The notes under the pieces are model-generated. The model did no database searches and was not told the DNA's origin. It saw only the letters and a program-made list of their open reading frames with translations. Shown here piece after piece: positions 47,223 to 57,751 of a stretch of 64,000 nucleotides of DNA. Source of the stretch: Earliella scabrosa (Eukaryota; Basidiomycota; Agaricomycetes; Polyporales; Polyporaceae); contig JABYQQ010000004.1 of NCBI GenBank assembly GCA_022605405.1, forward strand, positions 1,674,001 to 1,738,000. The letters are read 5' to 3'. Position numbers and translations under genes: made by a program. Each line of letters begins with the position of its first letter. Within the stretch, counting starts at the first letter, position 1.

Positions 47223-48747
47223 ATGTTCCACGGCTACCACACAACGTCGAGCTTCACCACCACCGCCTCAGTTCTGCGTCACTGTGGCACAGATGTACCT
47301 ACTGCCGAACCATCGTCTTACTATAACAAGTTGTCTGAGTGGCACAACCCAACGCTCTTCTCCGACGACGAATTGGTCGCACACAGTCATCTTTCCCACC
47401 CACCCACTTCTAATGTGGATCGCGGACTGGGTTTCAACTTCTACGACGATCAACTCTGGTATGTTGCTTTTGTCCTAGTCCCAATCCCTCATTGGCTAAC
47501 GACTGAGTCACTACTACAGGTCTGTGGATCTAGACTCTCCGGCATCTGCCGTCCCGTATACGAGTGGCCCCTGCAGCGTATATCAGTACGCTTGCCCGCC
47601 TTCGACCGCCGATGCACAATTCATCCCGACCCTCGTCTCGGTCTTCCCGATGGAGGTCCTCACGATGCCGACGCCCACCGTCTTTCCTCGCACTCACAGC
47701 GCGATCAAAGATCCTATCCACCATCGACCTGTCGTCCAAAACGTTCACCGAATGGAGTCTTGCCGTGTTCCAGCCAAAGCGTTCGGGTATCCGTCCGTCT
47801 TGGAGCCGGCTGCATGGCAGAAACTTGCTGCGTCGCAATGCGTCGCGTCATCTACTACTCCGGACTGGATGCAGTCCTCATCGCCGGTACGTGTGCTCAA
47901 CGGCGAAGACGATGAGCGGCATCCCTCGCGGCCAACCCAAACGAAGAGTTCACCTCGCGCTGATCAGTCGAGCGCCCCAGCATCTGAGGCCCCACTCCAA
48001 TCGGTGGGTGGTCGCACGGCGCATATGAAGCTCCGCATCACATCCTACACGCCCTCGCGCACACGTCGTATCGCCACGCGCATGTCGTTATCCCCCTGCA
48101 CCTCCATCACATCCTCAGCTTCGTCGTACTCTCACACCAGCCGCGGTAACACTCCCTCGAAAGGCTTCTCCCCTTCACCCTCGTCGCCGTCTACACCTCC
48201 CCCTCAGGCTACAGAGTCTGCCAGCCAACTCCCCTCGTCTTCCAATCCCCCGCTCAGAGAGTCGACAGTGCCCCCTTCACCCGCGCCCGCCTCCAGGTCC
48301 ACCCGCCCTTCCCTCATATGCCCGCACTGCCCGCCCAGCAAAGCCCACGAGTTCGGGCGCCCACTCGACCTCGAGCGGCACATCACCTCCATCCACCGCT
48401 CCTCGCCCAACGCCTGGGTCTGCTGCGGCATCCCGCTCGAGGTCGCGAAAGAGCGGCCGGACATCCCGCCGCACGTCCTCGCCGAGCAGCCGCGCGAGTA
48501 CAATGGGATACAGATGGTCGGCGGCTGCGGGACGCCGAACAGCCGCAAGGACGTGCTCAGGCGGCATCTGCGCCGGAACGCGGGCAGGTGCTTCGGGGAC
48601 GAGAACGCGGCGTACCTGCTCGGAAACCAAGCGCGTGTGCGGTCGGTGCGGGGCACGCGGAGCAAGGACACGCAGGGGGTGCGGGCCCCGCTGGGAGAAG
48701 GAGCGGCTGGGGAGAGCGGGAAGGGAGAGCGGTCTGATCGAGATTGA
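47223..48747 (+). CDS. Atypical zinc-finger protein, copy 2
   Basis: Two exons, 47223-47458 and 47520-48747 (phase 2, as in copy 1), give 487 residues. The N-terminal 330 residues are Ser/Thr/Pro-rich with basic patches. Then a C2H2 finger, C-x2-C-x16-H-x4-H (LICPHCPPSKAHEFGRPLDL, then ERHITSIH), followed by the second cluster: WVCCGIPLEVAKE, a 33-residue stretch, the core IQMVGGC, then RKDVLRRHL and GRCFGDE (CC-x33-C-x12-H-x7-C). The C-terminal 50 residues are Gly/Arg/Lys-rich. Intron position and phase, the order of both clusters and the MVGGC core show that the two copies arose by duplication, with the disordered part diverging fast. Confidence 0.83.
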
Positions 48748-49578
48748 TTCGTGCGGGCTCCGGACCTTAGCGGGCGATGGACTTTGATTCTGGGGATGTG
48801 CCACTGGGATTTCTTGGACAATCTATGGACGCAATGATGTCAGATGTGTCTAGTTTCGCCTCAGCCAATCTCATGATTTGTGCACCATGCGACTCGAATG
48901 TACCGAGTGGCACAACCGGGTGGGAATGCCCCTCGATTTGATCCTCTTCTCTCCGGTGCAACTACGACGAGCCTACAAGGAATGTCGGCGACTCGACGAC
49001 GGGAATGTGGACAGACAACAAAACGTCGTGCCCCCTCGTCATGTAGCGAAGAGATGTCCTGGAAGGATGATATGTAGTTGACTTGAATACTGTGGTCAGT
49101 ATCTCAGCGAGCAAGAATCGCCCAGCCCCTAGACTGCCGGATTCCTTTCCCGACATGTGCAGGAATCGGGGCAACGCCGTCCCGTTTCACATACAACGTC
49201 GAGCAAGGGACGTATTGTCGAGTTGACCCTTTAACCTGAACCTGTAGAACCACGTGGAGGAGGTTATCCTAGGCGCTAAGGGCCGCGACGAAAGCCTCGC
49301 TTTGCAGCGATAGATATAAGTAGACTTGGCTGTATGCTAGATTCGGACAAAGATAGAACCAACACCAACCCAACCTGACTATTGCAACACCACAACCCCA
49401 AGTAACCACGATCAAGTCCACCCCAATTAGCAGTACTCGTCAGCGCAATCGAACCTCGAACTGTCCGCGGACGATGGAGAGAGCAAAGACAAGAGTCCGT
49501 CCGTACACGCACGTCCATCGTGAATACTCGTGAGCGATGGTAGATCTCGTCGTAAGTCTCGTCAGGTAGCGCAGGCGC
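48748..49578. other. Intergenic between convergent genes
   Basis: 3' flanks of the zinc-finger gene (+) and the first GPI protein (-). No gene or repeat seen. Confidence 0.4.
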
Positions 49579-50776
49579 TTAGAGCGCAACCGCGAACGAG
49601 AACGCGGCGACGCCGAGCGCAAGGCCCGCACGCGCGAGGTAGCTGTCGACGCCAAACGCACGCAGCGCGCCGTTCTCGTTCTCCGCGCCAGCACCCGTCG
49701 TGTTCGTCGTGGGGCTCGTGTTGAGACCGGTGTTGCTCGTCGTCGGCGCGGGCGGGGCCAGACCAGGGTTCGAGTTGCTTGAGGGCGGAGGAGCGGCAGG
49801 GGAGGAGGGAGTGGTGGTGGGGTCAGTGGCAGGAACATCCGGGGTGGTTCCAGGAGTACCAGTCGAGCCAGTTCCGGTCGATCCAGCAGCGCCACCGAGG
49901 TAAGACGGGGCGGCCACCGCCGTGGACGGATCGACTAGCGCACCGACGCCCCAGGGGATGGGCTGGCCATCGGGCTCAAGATCGTTCTCGGGAGGAACGG
50001 TGCTGCCATCTGCGCCGGCGATCGTGAAGCGAGTTGTCCAAGTGATGGCGGCGGGATCCGCAGGGGTGCTGAATTGGTAGAAGTAGATGGCCGAGTTAGG
50101 AGTTACCTGACAAGAGACGCGAGCGTTAGCGCTGCATATACACAACAAGGCGTACGTGTGGTGACGTCTTGCAAAAGGAGCATAGAGAGTCAGGGACAAC
50201 ACAACTCCGCCGCCCGAGCATTGCAGGGATAATCAATGTAGTATTAAATGGACGCGAGGCACGATGCGTGATGATAATCCCATCGTCCATCGCGACAGGT
50301 CTCAAGGAGCGAACACCGATTGAACGGACCGAATGCCGCAGATCAAAGGCACGCAGTCAGGAAGCCCAGATATATCATGGAAGTGGAGTGCACAGCACGG
50401 CACGCTGGCAGGACCGGCTTCACCTGACCGAGACGAGAACGAGAAGATGCTCACCTGGGGGCACGGGTAGGAGAACGTCGTCGAGGACGCGTCCGTTCCG
50501 TCAACAGTAGCGACGGCTGATAGGCAGGCGTGTGAGCAGGGGTCCCGGAGTGCAAGCGGGGCAAGACGTACTGGAGATGTGGACCATGTTGAAGTTGTCC
50601 CCCGTCATGAGCTGGATGTTCATCTCCTTCCAGACGCCGGCAGCATCTGGGGTCCAGGTGATCGAGCACTGTTCGCCCTGCCTGAAGACGTCGCCGGGGC
50701 CGGGCGCGGAGGGTACGGGCTCTGCGCGGACGAGCGCGGAGCCGGCGAGCACAGCAGCAACAGCGTATGCAAGCAT
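49579..50776 (-). CDS. Ser/Thr-rich GPI-anchored protein, Kre9/Knh1-like domain, copy 1
   Basis: Three exons, 50776-50572, 50516-50455 and 50106-49579, give 264 residues. A signal peptide (MLAYAVAAVLAGSALVRA) is followed by the Kre9/Knh1-type fold (GDVFRQGEQCSITWTPDAAG, IQLMTGDNFNMVHIS, ATVDGTDASSTTFSYPCP, NSAIYFYQFSTPADPAAITW). Then a Thr/Pro/Ser/Asn-rich stalk suited to O-mannosylation, and a C-terminal hydrophobic tail (AGLALGVAAFSFAVAL) preceded by small residues, the GPI-attachment pattern. Known: proteins with this domain sit at the cell surface or wall, and yeast Kre9/Knh1 act in beta-1,6-glucan assembly; a role for this family in mushrooms is not settled. Tandem, same-strand paralogue at 51601-52668 with identical intron phases. 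Confidence 0.88.
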
Positions 50777-51600
50777 CGTGGGATGTGTTTTGAGAACTAG
50801 GAACTGAATGTGGGGACGAATGGGGTAAGTTTGTATGGGGACTGAGCTGGAGGAACGGGGCAAGGGAGACCGTCAGCGCACGCGTCGGCGGTAGAGGTAA
50901 TTAATGTCCTTCGAACGCACTGCAAACTGCTGGTGGCCTTCCGGAGCAAGGAGCGACTTGGAAAAGGACAGACAGGAGCGGGGACCGCAGAAGGTTGGGC
51001 GAGGAGAGAGGCGTCGAGCTCGAGAGGAGGAGGACGAGGGATGGAGAAGAAGAGAGGGCTGAAGGCGACTCGAGCCCTGCCGCAGGCGTCTGCTGCCCGC
51101 GTGTGCCTGTGCATTTCTATGGTTACTATATTTGGACGTTTTCAGGTTCCTTCGCCTCCCTCGCAGATCCTCCGCGACATCTGGCAGCCAGACGTACGTT
51201 GCCAACGTACTCAGCCGTGTGCAGCCGATGCAGCCTATGCGTCACAAGCCAAACGCTGAAACAAGTTGGGTCTGGTCTCAGCATACTACAGCTACAGCCA
51301 TGGTAATGCACTGGATCTTGGCAAGCTTGGGTACGAAGCGAACGTGCTTGTCACGCGGATACAAAACTGTGCCACTGCCGGATATGTACCCTCTACCACC
51401 CCGAAATGCTCTTGCTGCATGACAACCTTCAGAGAAATCGAACAGTATATTTCAATCCGGATGTAGTGTAAACCGAAACAAAGTCCAATTGGCAAGAACC
51501 CACTCTCCAAGGAACGAACCCCCCCCTCAAATACCCAGCAAGTTAAGCATAACTTACCGCTGTCGAGTCAACACGTCGAAAAAGATCATCTCCACCCAAC
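50777..51600. other. Spacer between tandem GPI genes
   Basis: Promoter of copy 1 and 3' flank of copy 2, about 820 nt. An upstream frame extension of copy 1 to 50863 is possible, but the start at 50776 gives the better signal peptide. Confidence 0.4.
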
Positions 51601-52668
51601 TCATGACATGACGCCGAAAACGACGGCCGTCAGGCACATCGCGAGCGCACCCGCGACGACGTTTGCCTGCGCGCTGAGCGCACCGTTGTCCCCGCCTGCT
51701 CCAGTGCTGCCATCCCCGTTCTGGTTCTGCGTGTTGCCCGTCTGCTGTGGAGGGTTCTCCGTCGTGGGCCCGGCACCACTGCCGCTCCCGCTCCCGTTCC
51801 CGCTGTCGTTGCCGCTTCCGTTCCCGCTTGGCTCGCTCGACGGGGTGGGGGAGAGACTGACGGGTGTAGAAGATGAGGAGCTGGACGGAGAAGACGAAGG
51901 CGAAGAGGGCGATGATGGAGAGGATTCGCCTCCTGCAACGAGGTAGCTGGGCGGCGGTGTCGCCTTGGACGGGTCCACGAGCGCTCCGACGCCCCAGGGG
52001 ATCTTCTGGTTGTCCGGCTGCGTGTCGTTCGCAGGAGGGGTCGTCTGCCCGTCTGCATCGGCGATCGTGAAGCGCGTCGTCCAGGTAAGGTTTCGCGGTG
52101 CGGCGGACGTGGAGAACTGGTAGAAGTAGATCGCAGAATTGGGCTCAACCTGCGATCAGTGTTGAAGTCCGGAGGGACACAGAGACCGGGCGTGATCCGA
52201 GTGGGAGATTGCATACGGTGTACGATCAGACATTTAGCGACCATCATGGACTCGAGTATAAAAATAGAACTCACGTCGGGGCAGGGGTAGCTGAACTCTG
52301 TCGTTGCAGCGTCCGTACCGTCGAAGGTGGCAACAGCTACGACGCATCGTAGGGTCACGAAGGGAAGGAGGGTGCGAGTGCTCTCGAGTCAGGACAGGTA
52401 TGGGAGGTATGCAATAAGACTCACTCGTGATGTGGATCATGTTGAAATTGTCGCCCGTCATGAGCTGGACGTTCGTCTCCTTCCACAAACCCGCTGGGTC
52501 GGGGTTCCACTTGATCGTGCAGTTTGTGCCTTCGTTGAAGACATCACTGGGGCCAGGAGCGGTAGGGACGACGCCAGGCACGACACCAGCAGGAATATCC
52601 GCGGGATCCGGGGCCGCCAGAGTCGAACCGGCAAGGATGTGGGCGAAGAGCTGATTGAAGCCGCGCAT
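51601..52668 (-). CDS. Ser/Thr-rich GPI-anchored protein, Kre9/Knh1-like domain, copy 2
   Basis: Three exons, 52668-52425, 52336-52275 and 52149-51601, give 284 residues. Exon 2 is exactly 62 nt and intron phases (1, 0) match copy 1. It begins MRGFNQLFAHILAGSTLAAP, a rather polar signal peptide. The domain reads SDVFNEGTNCTIKWNPDPAG, VQLMTGDNFNMIHIT, ATFDGTDAATTEFSYPCPD, NSAIYFYQFSTSAAPRNLTW. The stalk differs from copy 1: a Ser-Pro run and then Gly-Ser-Asn repeats (NGSGNDSGNGSGSGSGAG). The end is a GPI-type tail (VVAGALAMCLTAVVFGVMS). So the folded domain is under constraint while the stalk diverged by repeat turnover. Confidence 0.88.
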
Positions 52669-52910
52669 GACCTCTATCTAGGTGGAGAGATGAGCGTCCC
52701 AATTCAGTGACTACATAGATGAGAAATTCTAGCGATGAGGACTCACCGATTAGATGCGGTAGATTTGAATGAAGGGGATCTACGCGTTTTGAAGGAGTGA
52801 AGAAGCACCACCGGCAAGGCGAAGAGAAAAGTGAAGAGCCTAGGGAGCGGCGAACCGGGAGGTGTTGGGATGAAGTGAAGAGGCTGACCAGACGCCTTGC
52901 AACACCGGGT

Positions 52911-52917
52911 TTTATAT
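52911..52917 (-). promoter_or_regulatory. TATA-like box of GPI copy 2
   Basis: TATAAAA on the minus strand, 243 nt upstream of the ATG at 52668. The distance implies a long leader or a leader intron. Confidence 0.4.
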
Positions 52918-53722
52918 TGCGCGCCGGCCTGTCACTGCCTGCCCTCGGACCGCACGTTGTCGAAGCATACACGGCGGCCATCGAGGCCTATTTCGGAGAT
53001 CGAGGAGAACGCACCGCCTCACTCTCAGACACCCACATGTTGCTCTGACCGATCGTAACATCGTGATGCGCCATTCGGAGCGTGTCAGCACGCACATGCC
53101 CCTATCATCGTGTACGCGAATCCCCAGTCTGCGCACCGAAGTACGAATAGTGAGAGGTCGAGGGAGTGGGACGCCGGGACGTTGATGCCAATGGATAGGG
53201 AACGATGACGGCATCGCGATGGCACCGCCTCCTCTGCGCTCGTCCGGCGTTGTGACCTAAGCTGCGGGCAGTGCGTAGAAGACTGGTTGGAGGGGCACGA
53301 TAAATCTTGGAGGATGGAGAATGGTAGGAGGCATAGGGAGGGGACCAGCACGCCAACCAATCGTCTTGGAGGACCAACTCTCGGAAAATCCTGATGACGG
53401 ACTCACCGACATATACCGATGTTTGCCTTGCGCTGCTCCCCGAACCCTTGCACTCGCTTGATCATTTGACTGCGAATATATGCACCCAACCGGTAACCTT
53501 GCTTCATGATTGTGGTACCTGGCGTGTTAGAGATGATGGAGCAGCCTCTCACCTATCGACATGTGCGGCGTTGCATGAGCGTGAATGGAACCGTGACTGC
53601 GCAAGCCTAATGAACCTCAAGCCTAAGAATGAGATTTAACGAGGCATGCGTGGATAGTAATCGGTCGTTGAGCTTGCGTGGTGCGGACGGTGGGGGTAGC
53701 GGGAATGAAGGACAAGAATGCC

Positions 53723-54464
53723 TACAGCTGGTTGCATATTTGGTGGCCAAGCGTAGTCTCGGTTCCAGACGTTCTACAGGCTCTCCTGCAGCTTCGCTTA
53801 TGCTCAGCCGGCTCTGCGATGCGTGGATTGATGGGAGGAGGAATGGGTGGCGAGGAACGAGCGCCCTGAACGGATGGGACGAGACTAGGCCAAGCGCCGA
53901 GTTGCACAGCACACTTCGCGCATGAAAAAATCAAAAATCCATGTAGTGCAACTTGGCTTCGCTGCTCAGATTCGTCTCTCACGCAACGTCAGAAACTCGA
54001 GCGAGGGCGTATAGGCATTTCTGGGTGGAAAGACAATGGATTTACCAGTCTTTCATGTAGTCGTCGATGGGCGCCTAAAGAGCCCGACGCAGAGCAGATC
54101 GTTGCAAAGCAATGCTCCCTGACTATCAGCCGTATCGCATCGAGGGGCCATTGAGAACCCTTCAGAATGTATTCAAGTACTTTTGAGGGATGGAAAGTGG
54201 GCAACTGTGGCCCAACACTCTTTCAAAGGCCCCCAGCATTGGTGGATGACCTGGCTTCCGTAACTCCGCCATGTGACTAGATACGACAATTCGGAAAACG
54301 TAGGTACATTGAGCAAGTTCAGAGGTATCTACATGTGCAGTTTCGGAGCCTCCGTATGAGTAGCGAGAGAGGGGCCGAACTTCTGATTTTCTTGAATTTC
54401 TCGCGTCGAAAGTGCGCGCGCGTCAGTCGGAGTTGGGCGGCCACCAAATATGCAACCAGCTGTA
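53723..54464. repeat. Perfect 26-bp inverted repeat, 690-nt spacer
   Basis: Arms 53723-53748 and 54439-54464 are exact reverse complements (core GGTTGCATATTTGGTGGCC). Both arms read QLVAYLVA in one frame. Flanks show no target duplication, so this is not a proven transposon. Confidence 0.55.
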
Positions 54465-55343
54465 TGGTGACGTACTGGTGACGTCGTACCCAGCCCCAAA
54501 AGGAAATGCCGCGCTGAGACTCAAACTTTAGGCGAGCGGAACTTAACTTCGCATCGTTGCCTGAGACCCTCTGTACAGTGCTTTCATTTGATGTGAACGG
54601 GCCCAAGACGGGCCATAGAGACATTACGGTATAAGAGGACCTAGTCCGAGGTGGGGTGATATCATGAACGAAACAGAGCTCTCACTTTGCAAGCATCTAC
54701 CAGTACCAGGACAGTCGGGCCGATTGCCTAGCAGAAGCAACCCACGCCGGCGGGAGGAGTCAAACTCATTCCAATACTTTCCAACAATATACTCATCCCT
54801 CACTTCTCTTGCAATCCTGCCTTGTCGTGCTAGGCTTTCCCAGCATATGTCAGCGACTGCTCTGTAGTTGGTGCCATCGCATCCACTGAACGTCAACGCA
54901 CTTTCGCCTTCCACGCCGACTCGGGTAGTACTGTGAGTGCAATTCAGTATGCGCGTACATGCATGTCACTGTGCTTCTGCACTGAACTCCTCCAATTGTG
55001 CTCCTGAGGATATCGGCCATTCTGAGCAGTGAGCGTATAGTAGCTCCTCATGATCACTCGACAACCCTTGATTCCAACATAAGTCGCGCTCAACATAAAG
55101 TTCAAACTACAAACAAACTACAAAGGATGACGCGTCCATGACATCATACATGTTCACGGTTCACCTAACCTTGAGTGGTCGAGTACTTGCAAGGTTCGAA
55201 TCAACATGAACCTCAGCCATTCCTCAGCTCTCCTTTCGCCGCTGGTTGGAGCAGCGAGAGCCTACTGACCATCTTGCGCGCGTTTGGGACAGATCGTGCT
55301 CCAATAGCAGTCGTATCAAAGCGCACGCACCCTTGGTCTCAAA

Positions 55344-55349
55344 TATAAG
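55344..55349 (+). promoter_or_regulatory. TATA-like box of the BTB-like gene
   Basis: TATAAG, 74 nt upstream of the ATG at 55418. Confidence 0.4.
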
Positions 55350-55417
55350 GGTACTACTAGCTAGACCGCAGCACGCACGGCACGTCCGAGTCTGCCCCAA
55401 GACAGCGTCCCGTCGAA

Positions 55418-56770
55418 ATGGTCTTGAACTGTGTCAAGACCCCAGGGACGATCATGACGGCCAGCCTCCCTCGGTGCACCGCGGTCTTGCAAATGCCTCT
55501 GACGCCTCCGGTATGCTTCCAGTGTCTATGAACACTGACTCCGGCGTTCTCACGATGTCTTTTCGAATCTAGTCTTCTAACCAGAATTCGCCAATACATA
55601 TCGAGAGCACGCTACTCAACGCTCTTGGAGCGAATGCAGACAGTACCGCTCATGATACATCGCCAAGCACACTCAAGTCAGAGCCCGACTCGTCGCAAGT
55701 GGGTAAATTCTCGTTAACGTTCATGTAGAAGTTTATGTCCTCATAACCGCCCCATGTGGTTAGATACTGCTGGCCGAGGCGCCAGATGCAACTGCTGCAT
55801 CCGAACCCGAAGATGTCATCTCGATATCGACGACATTTCATACCGATGCTGGCCTGCTGCCGTTTCCGCCGGATGTCATCCTTCTCTCCTCGGACGGTGT
55901 ATTGTTTTACGTCCACAGGACACAGATCCTGACCAAGTCCATCAATGGCTTCCACAGCCGTTTGCCTCGCGACAATCTACCGGACGTGCTCCGTAGTCGC
56001 AAGCCGCCGATTGTGCCCTGCTCCAACCCTGCTGTCGTTCTCAACGTTGTCGCACACGTGATCTACGACATGTCTTGTGAACACTACTGCCCAACTCTCG
56101 ATACCCTCGCCTCTGCCGTTGACGCAATGGCGATGTACGGTATCTCGCCTCAACTGTACATTACACCCTCTACGCCGCTCTACGCTCTCATCCTCAACCA
56201 AGCTCCCATGAATCCGCTCCTCGCATATACCCTCGCGGCGAAGCACGACATCTACGCGCTCGCAGTCCCCGTCTCGACCTATCTCCTCTCGTACCCGCTC
56301 AAGAAGCTCCCAGAGGACGCCACACAGAAGATCGGCCCACTGTATCTCAAACGACTCTACTTCCTGCACCTTGGCCGGCTCCAAACGTTCAGGACACTGC
56401 TCGTAGACCCTCCGCACCTGCATCCGGAGACCGACAAGTGCGACTTTTCGGATCAGAAGAGGCTCGCGCGGGCGTGGGCGCTCGCGACTGCCTACCTTGC
56501 ATGGGAGGCGCGACCAGGTGAGTGACTGCCTAGCGCATGTTCCGTGGCGGGTGCTGAAGTCGTACGAATGGGTATAGACACTACTGCGAGCGCGATTGAA
56601 GGAGCGCTCTGTCCTCTGGCGGACTATCTCACATGCGAGCTCTGCAAGAAGAGTCTTGTGGACCGCGTGAAGCAGGTGATCGTTCAGTGGTCCATGGTCA
56701 AGGTGCGTATCTAGGATCAGAACACGCATGCCACTCACCCCTTGCGCGTGTCGAACAGAGGACCATCTAA
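55418..56770 (+). CDS. BTB/POZ-like protein
   Basis: Five exons, 55418-55510, 55573-55698, 55764-56517, 56578-56702 and 56759-56770, give about 369 residues; all phases close, and the last exon encodes only RTI-stop. The first 70 residues are a variable acidic Ser/Thr linker. The BTB-like core starts at about 95: FPPDVILLSSDGVLFYVHRT (first strand pair and the conserved FxVHR-like turn), then VLNVVAHVIYDMSCEHYCPT and LYALILNQAPMNPLLAYTLA. Basidiomycete genomes carry many such proteins. They are thought to act as adaptors, some for Cullin-3, but I see no clear 3-box. The C-terminal third is helical (FSDQKRLARAWALATAYLAW, then a Cys pair CELC). The first exon is the least certain. Confidence 0.72.
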
Positions 56771-57751
56771 CTCGACCGCGCGCTGTGCGCTCGACCGCTC
56801 AGGCTTCTGAGAGAGCTATAATGTGATGCCAGCTCGACGGCAGCAATCCGACTCTGAAGCTTCAAGTTGTGCCAATTTGATTTCGCTAGTCTGTACATCA
56901 TATCCTCCTGTCTCCGCTTTTTCCATGCTTTCAAGTTGTGAAACTGTACTGTATGCAGATCGAGGCTCTTGTCAATTTGCATAGCTGTCGCACCCTGCTA
57001 TATACTCCAAGACCCTATGTAGTTCTGCAGGACCTGGACGAACTGGAGTTACTCATGAAGTGCGTTGTGCTCAGTCCTGGAGATCGGGAGCGCCGGCCCG
57101 GCTCGCCACGTACACACGGGCCCAGCCGAAGCCTATGCCACGTGGCACTGCACATTCTCCTTCCATCAACTTGAAGGTTCCTCTCGCAAGCCTGGCTTTG
57201 CGATCGCTTAGTTAGACGATATACAACAGGATCACCTTGACCACAGAGTCTACGTCTACTCAACTCTTCGCTTGGTTCTTGCTACGGATCATCGCGGCGG
57301 GCTCGGAAGCACGTTCAAGTTGCAGTGATGCCTATGCTCGATAGGCTGACTTTCGATACAACTATGCTATGCGTTGACAGATATCAGATGTCTCAGATTC
57401 ACCTGGGTCTCTTGCATGTACCTGTCGCGTAGGCTGAAGCGGCATCTGAAGAACATAGTGTGGCACTGAAACTGTCCGCCTGGTATTTGGGTCGCTGTCA
57501 GCCACTTTGTGCCCATAAACCCCGGTATGTGTGCAAGTTTTACTTGTCGGTGCAGTGATCCTAACTCGTTTCTACCTTTCATGCATGTGCGTGAAGAACG
57601 CGACTATAGCCCTCCCGAGTATTACACCACGCCGCCTCTCTCGCGGATTCCACCGCAGGAACGTCAACAATGTCGCGTGCGTTCTGACAGCAACGGTAGA
57701 GGCGATCGTTCTTCCATGAGAACCTTCAAGCACCCCGGCGTTCAACACGAT
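56771..57751. other. Intergenic, nothing supported
   Basis: About 980 nt between two plus-strand genes. Only short frames without motifs. Confidence 0.4.

Larger units (their letters stand above)
52669..55343. other. Intergenic with a short inverted repeat
   Basis: About 2.7 kb. It holds the promoter of GPI copy 2 (TATA-like at 52911) and a perfect 26-bp inverted repeat (53723-53748 and 54439-54464), but no gene that I can support. Confidence 0.4.

Noticed and set aside
48318..48737. Antisense and alternate-frame ORFs over the zinc-finger C-terminus
   Set aside because: GC-rich shadows of the supported frame; zinc ligands exist only in the chosen frame.
53723..54464. Interpretation of the 26-bp inverted repeat as transposon termini
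   Set aside because: No target duplication flanks it and the interior lacks coding or subterminal repeats.
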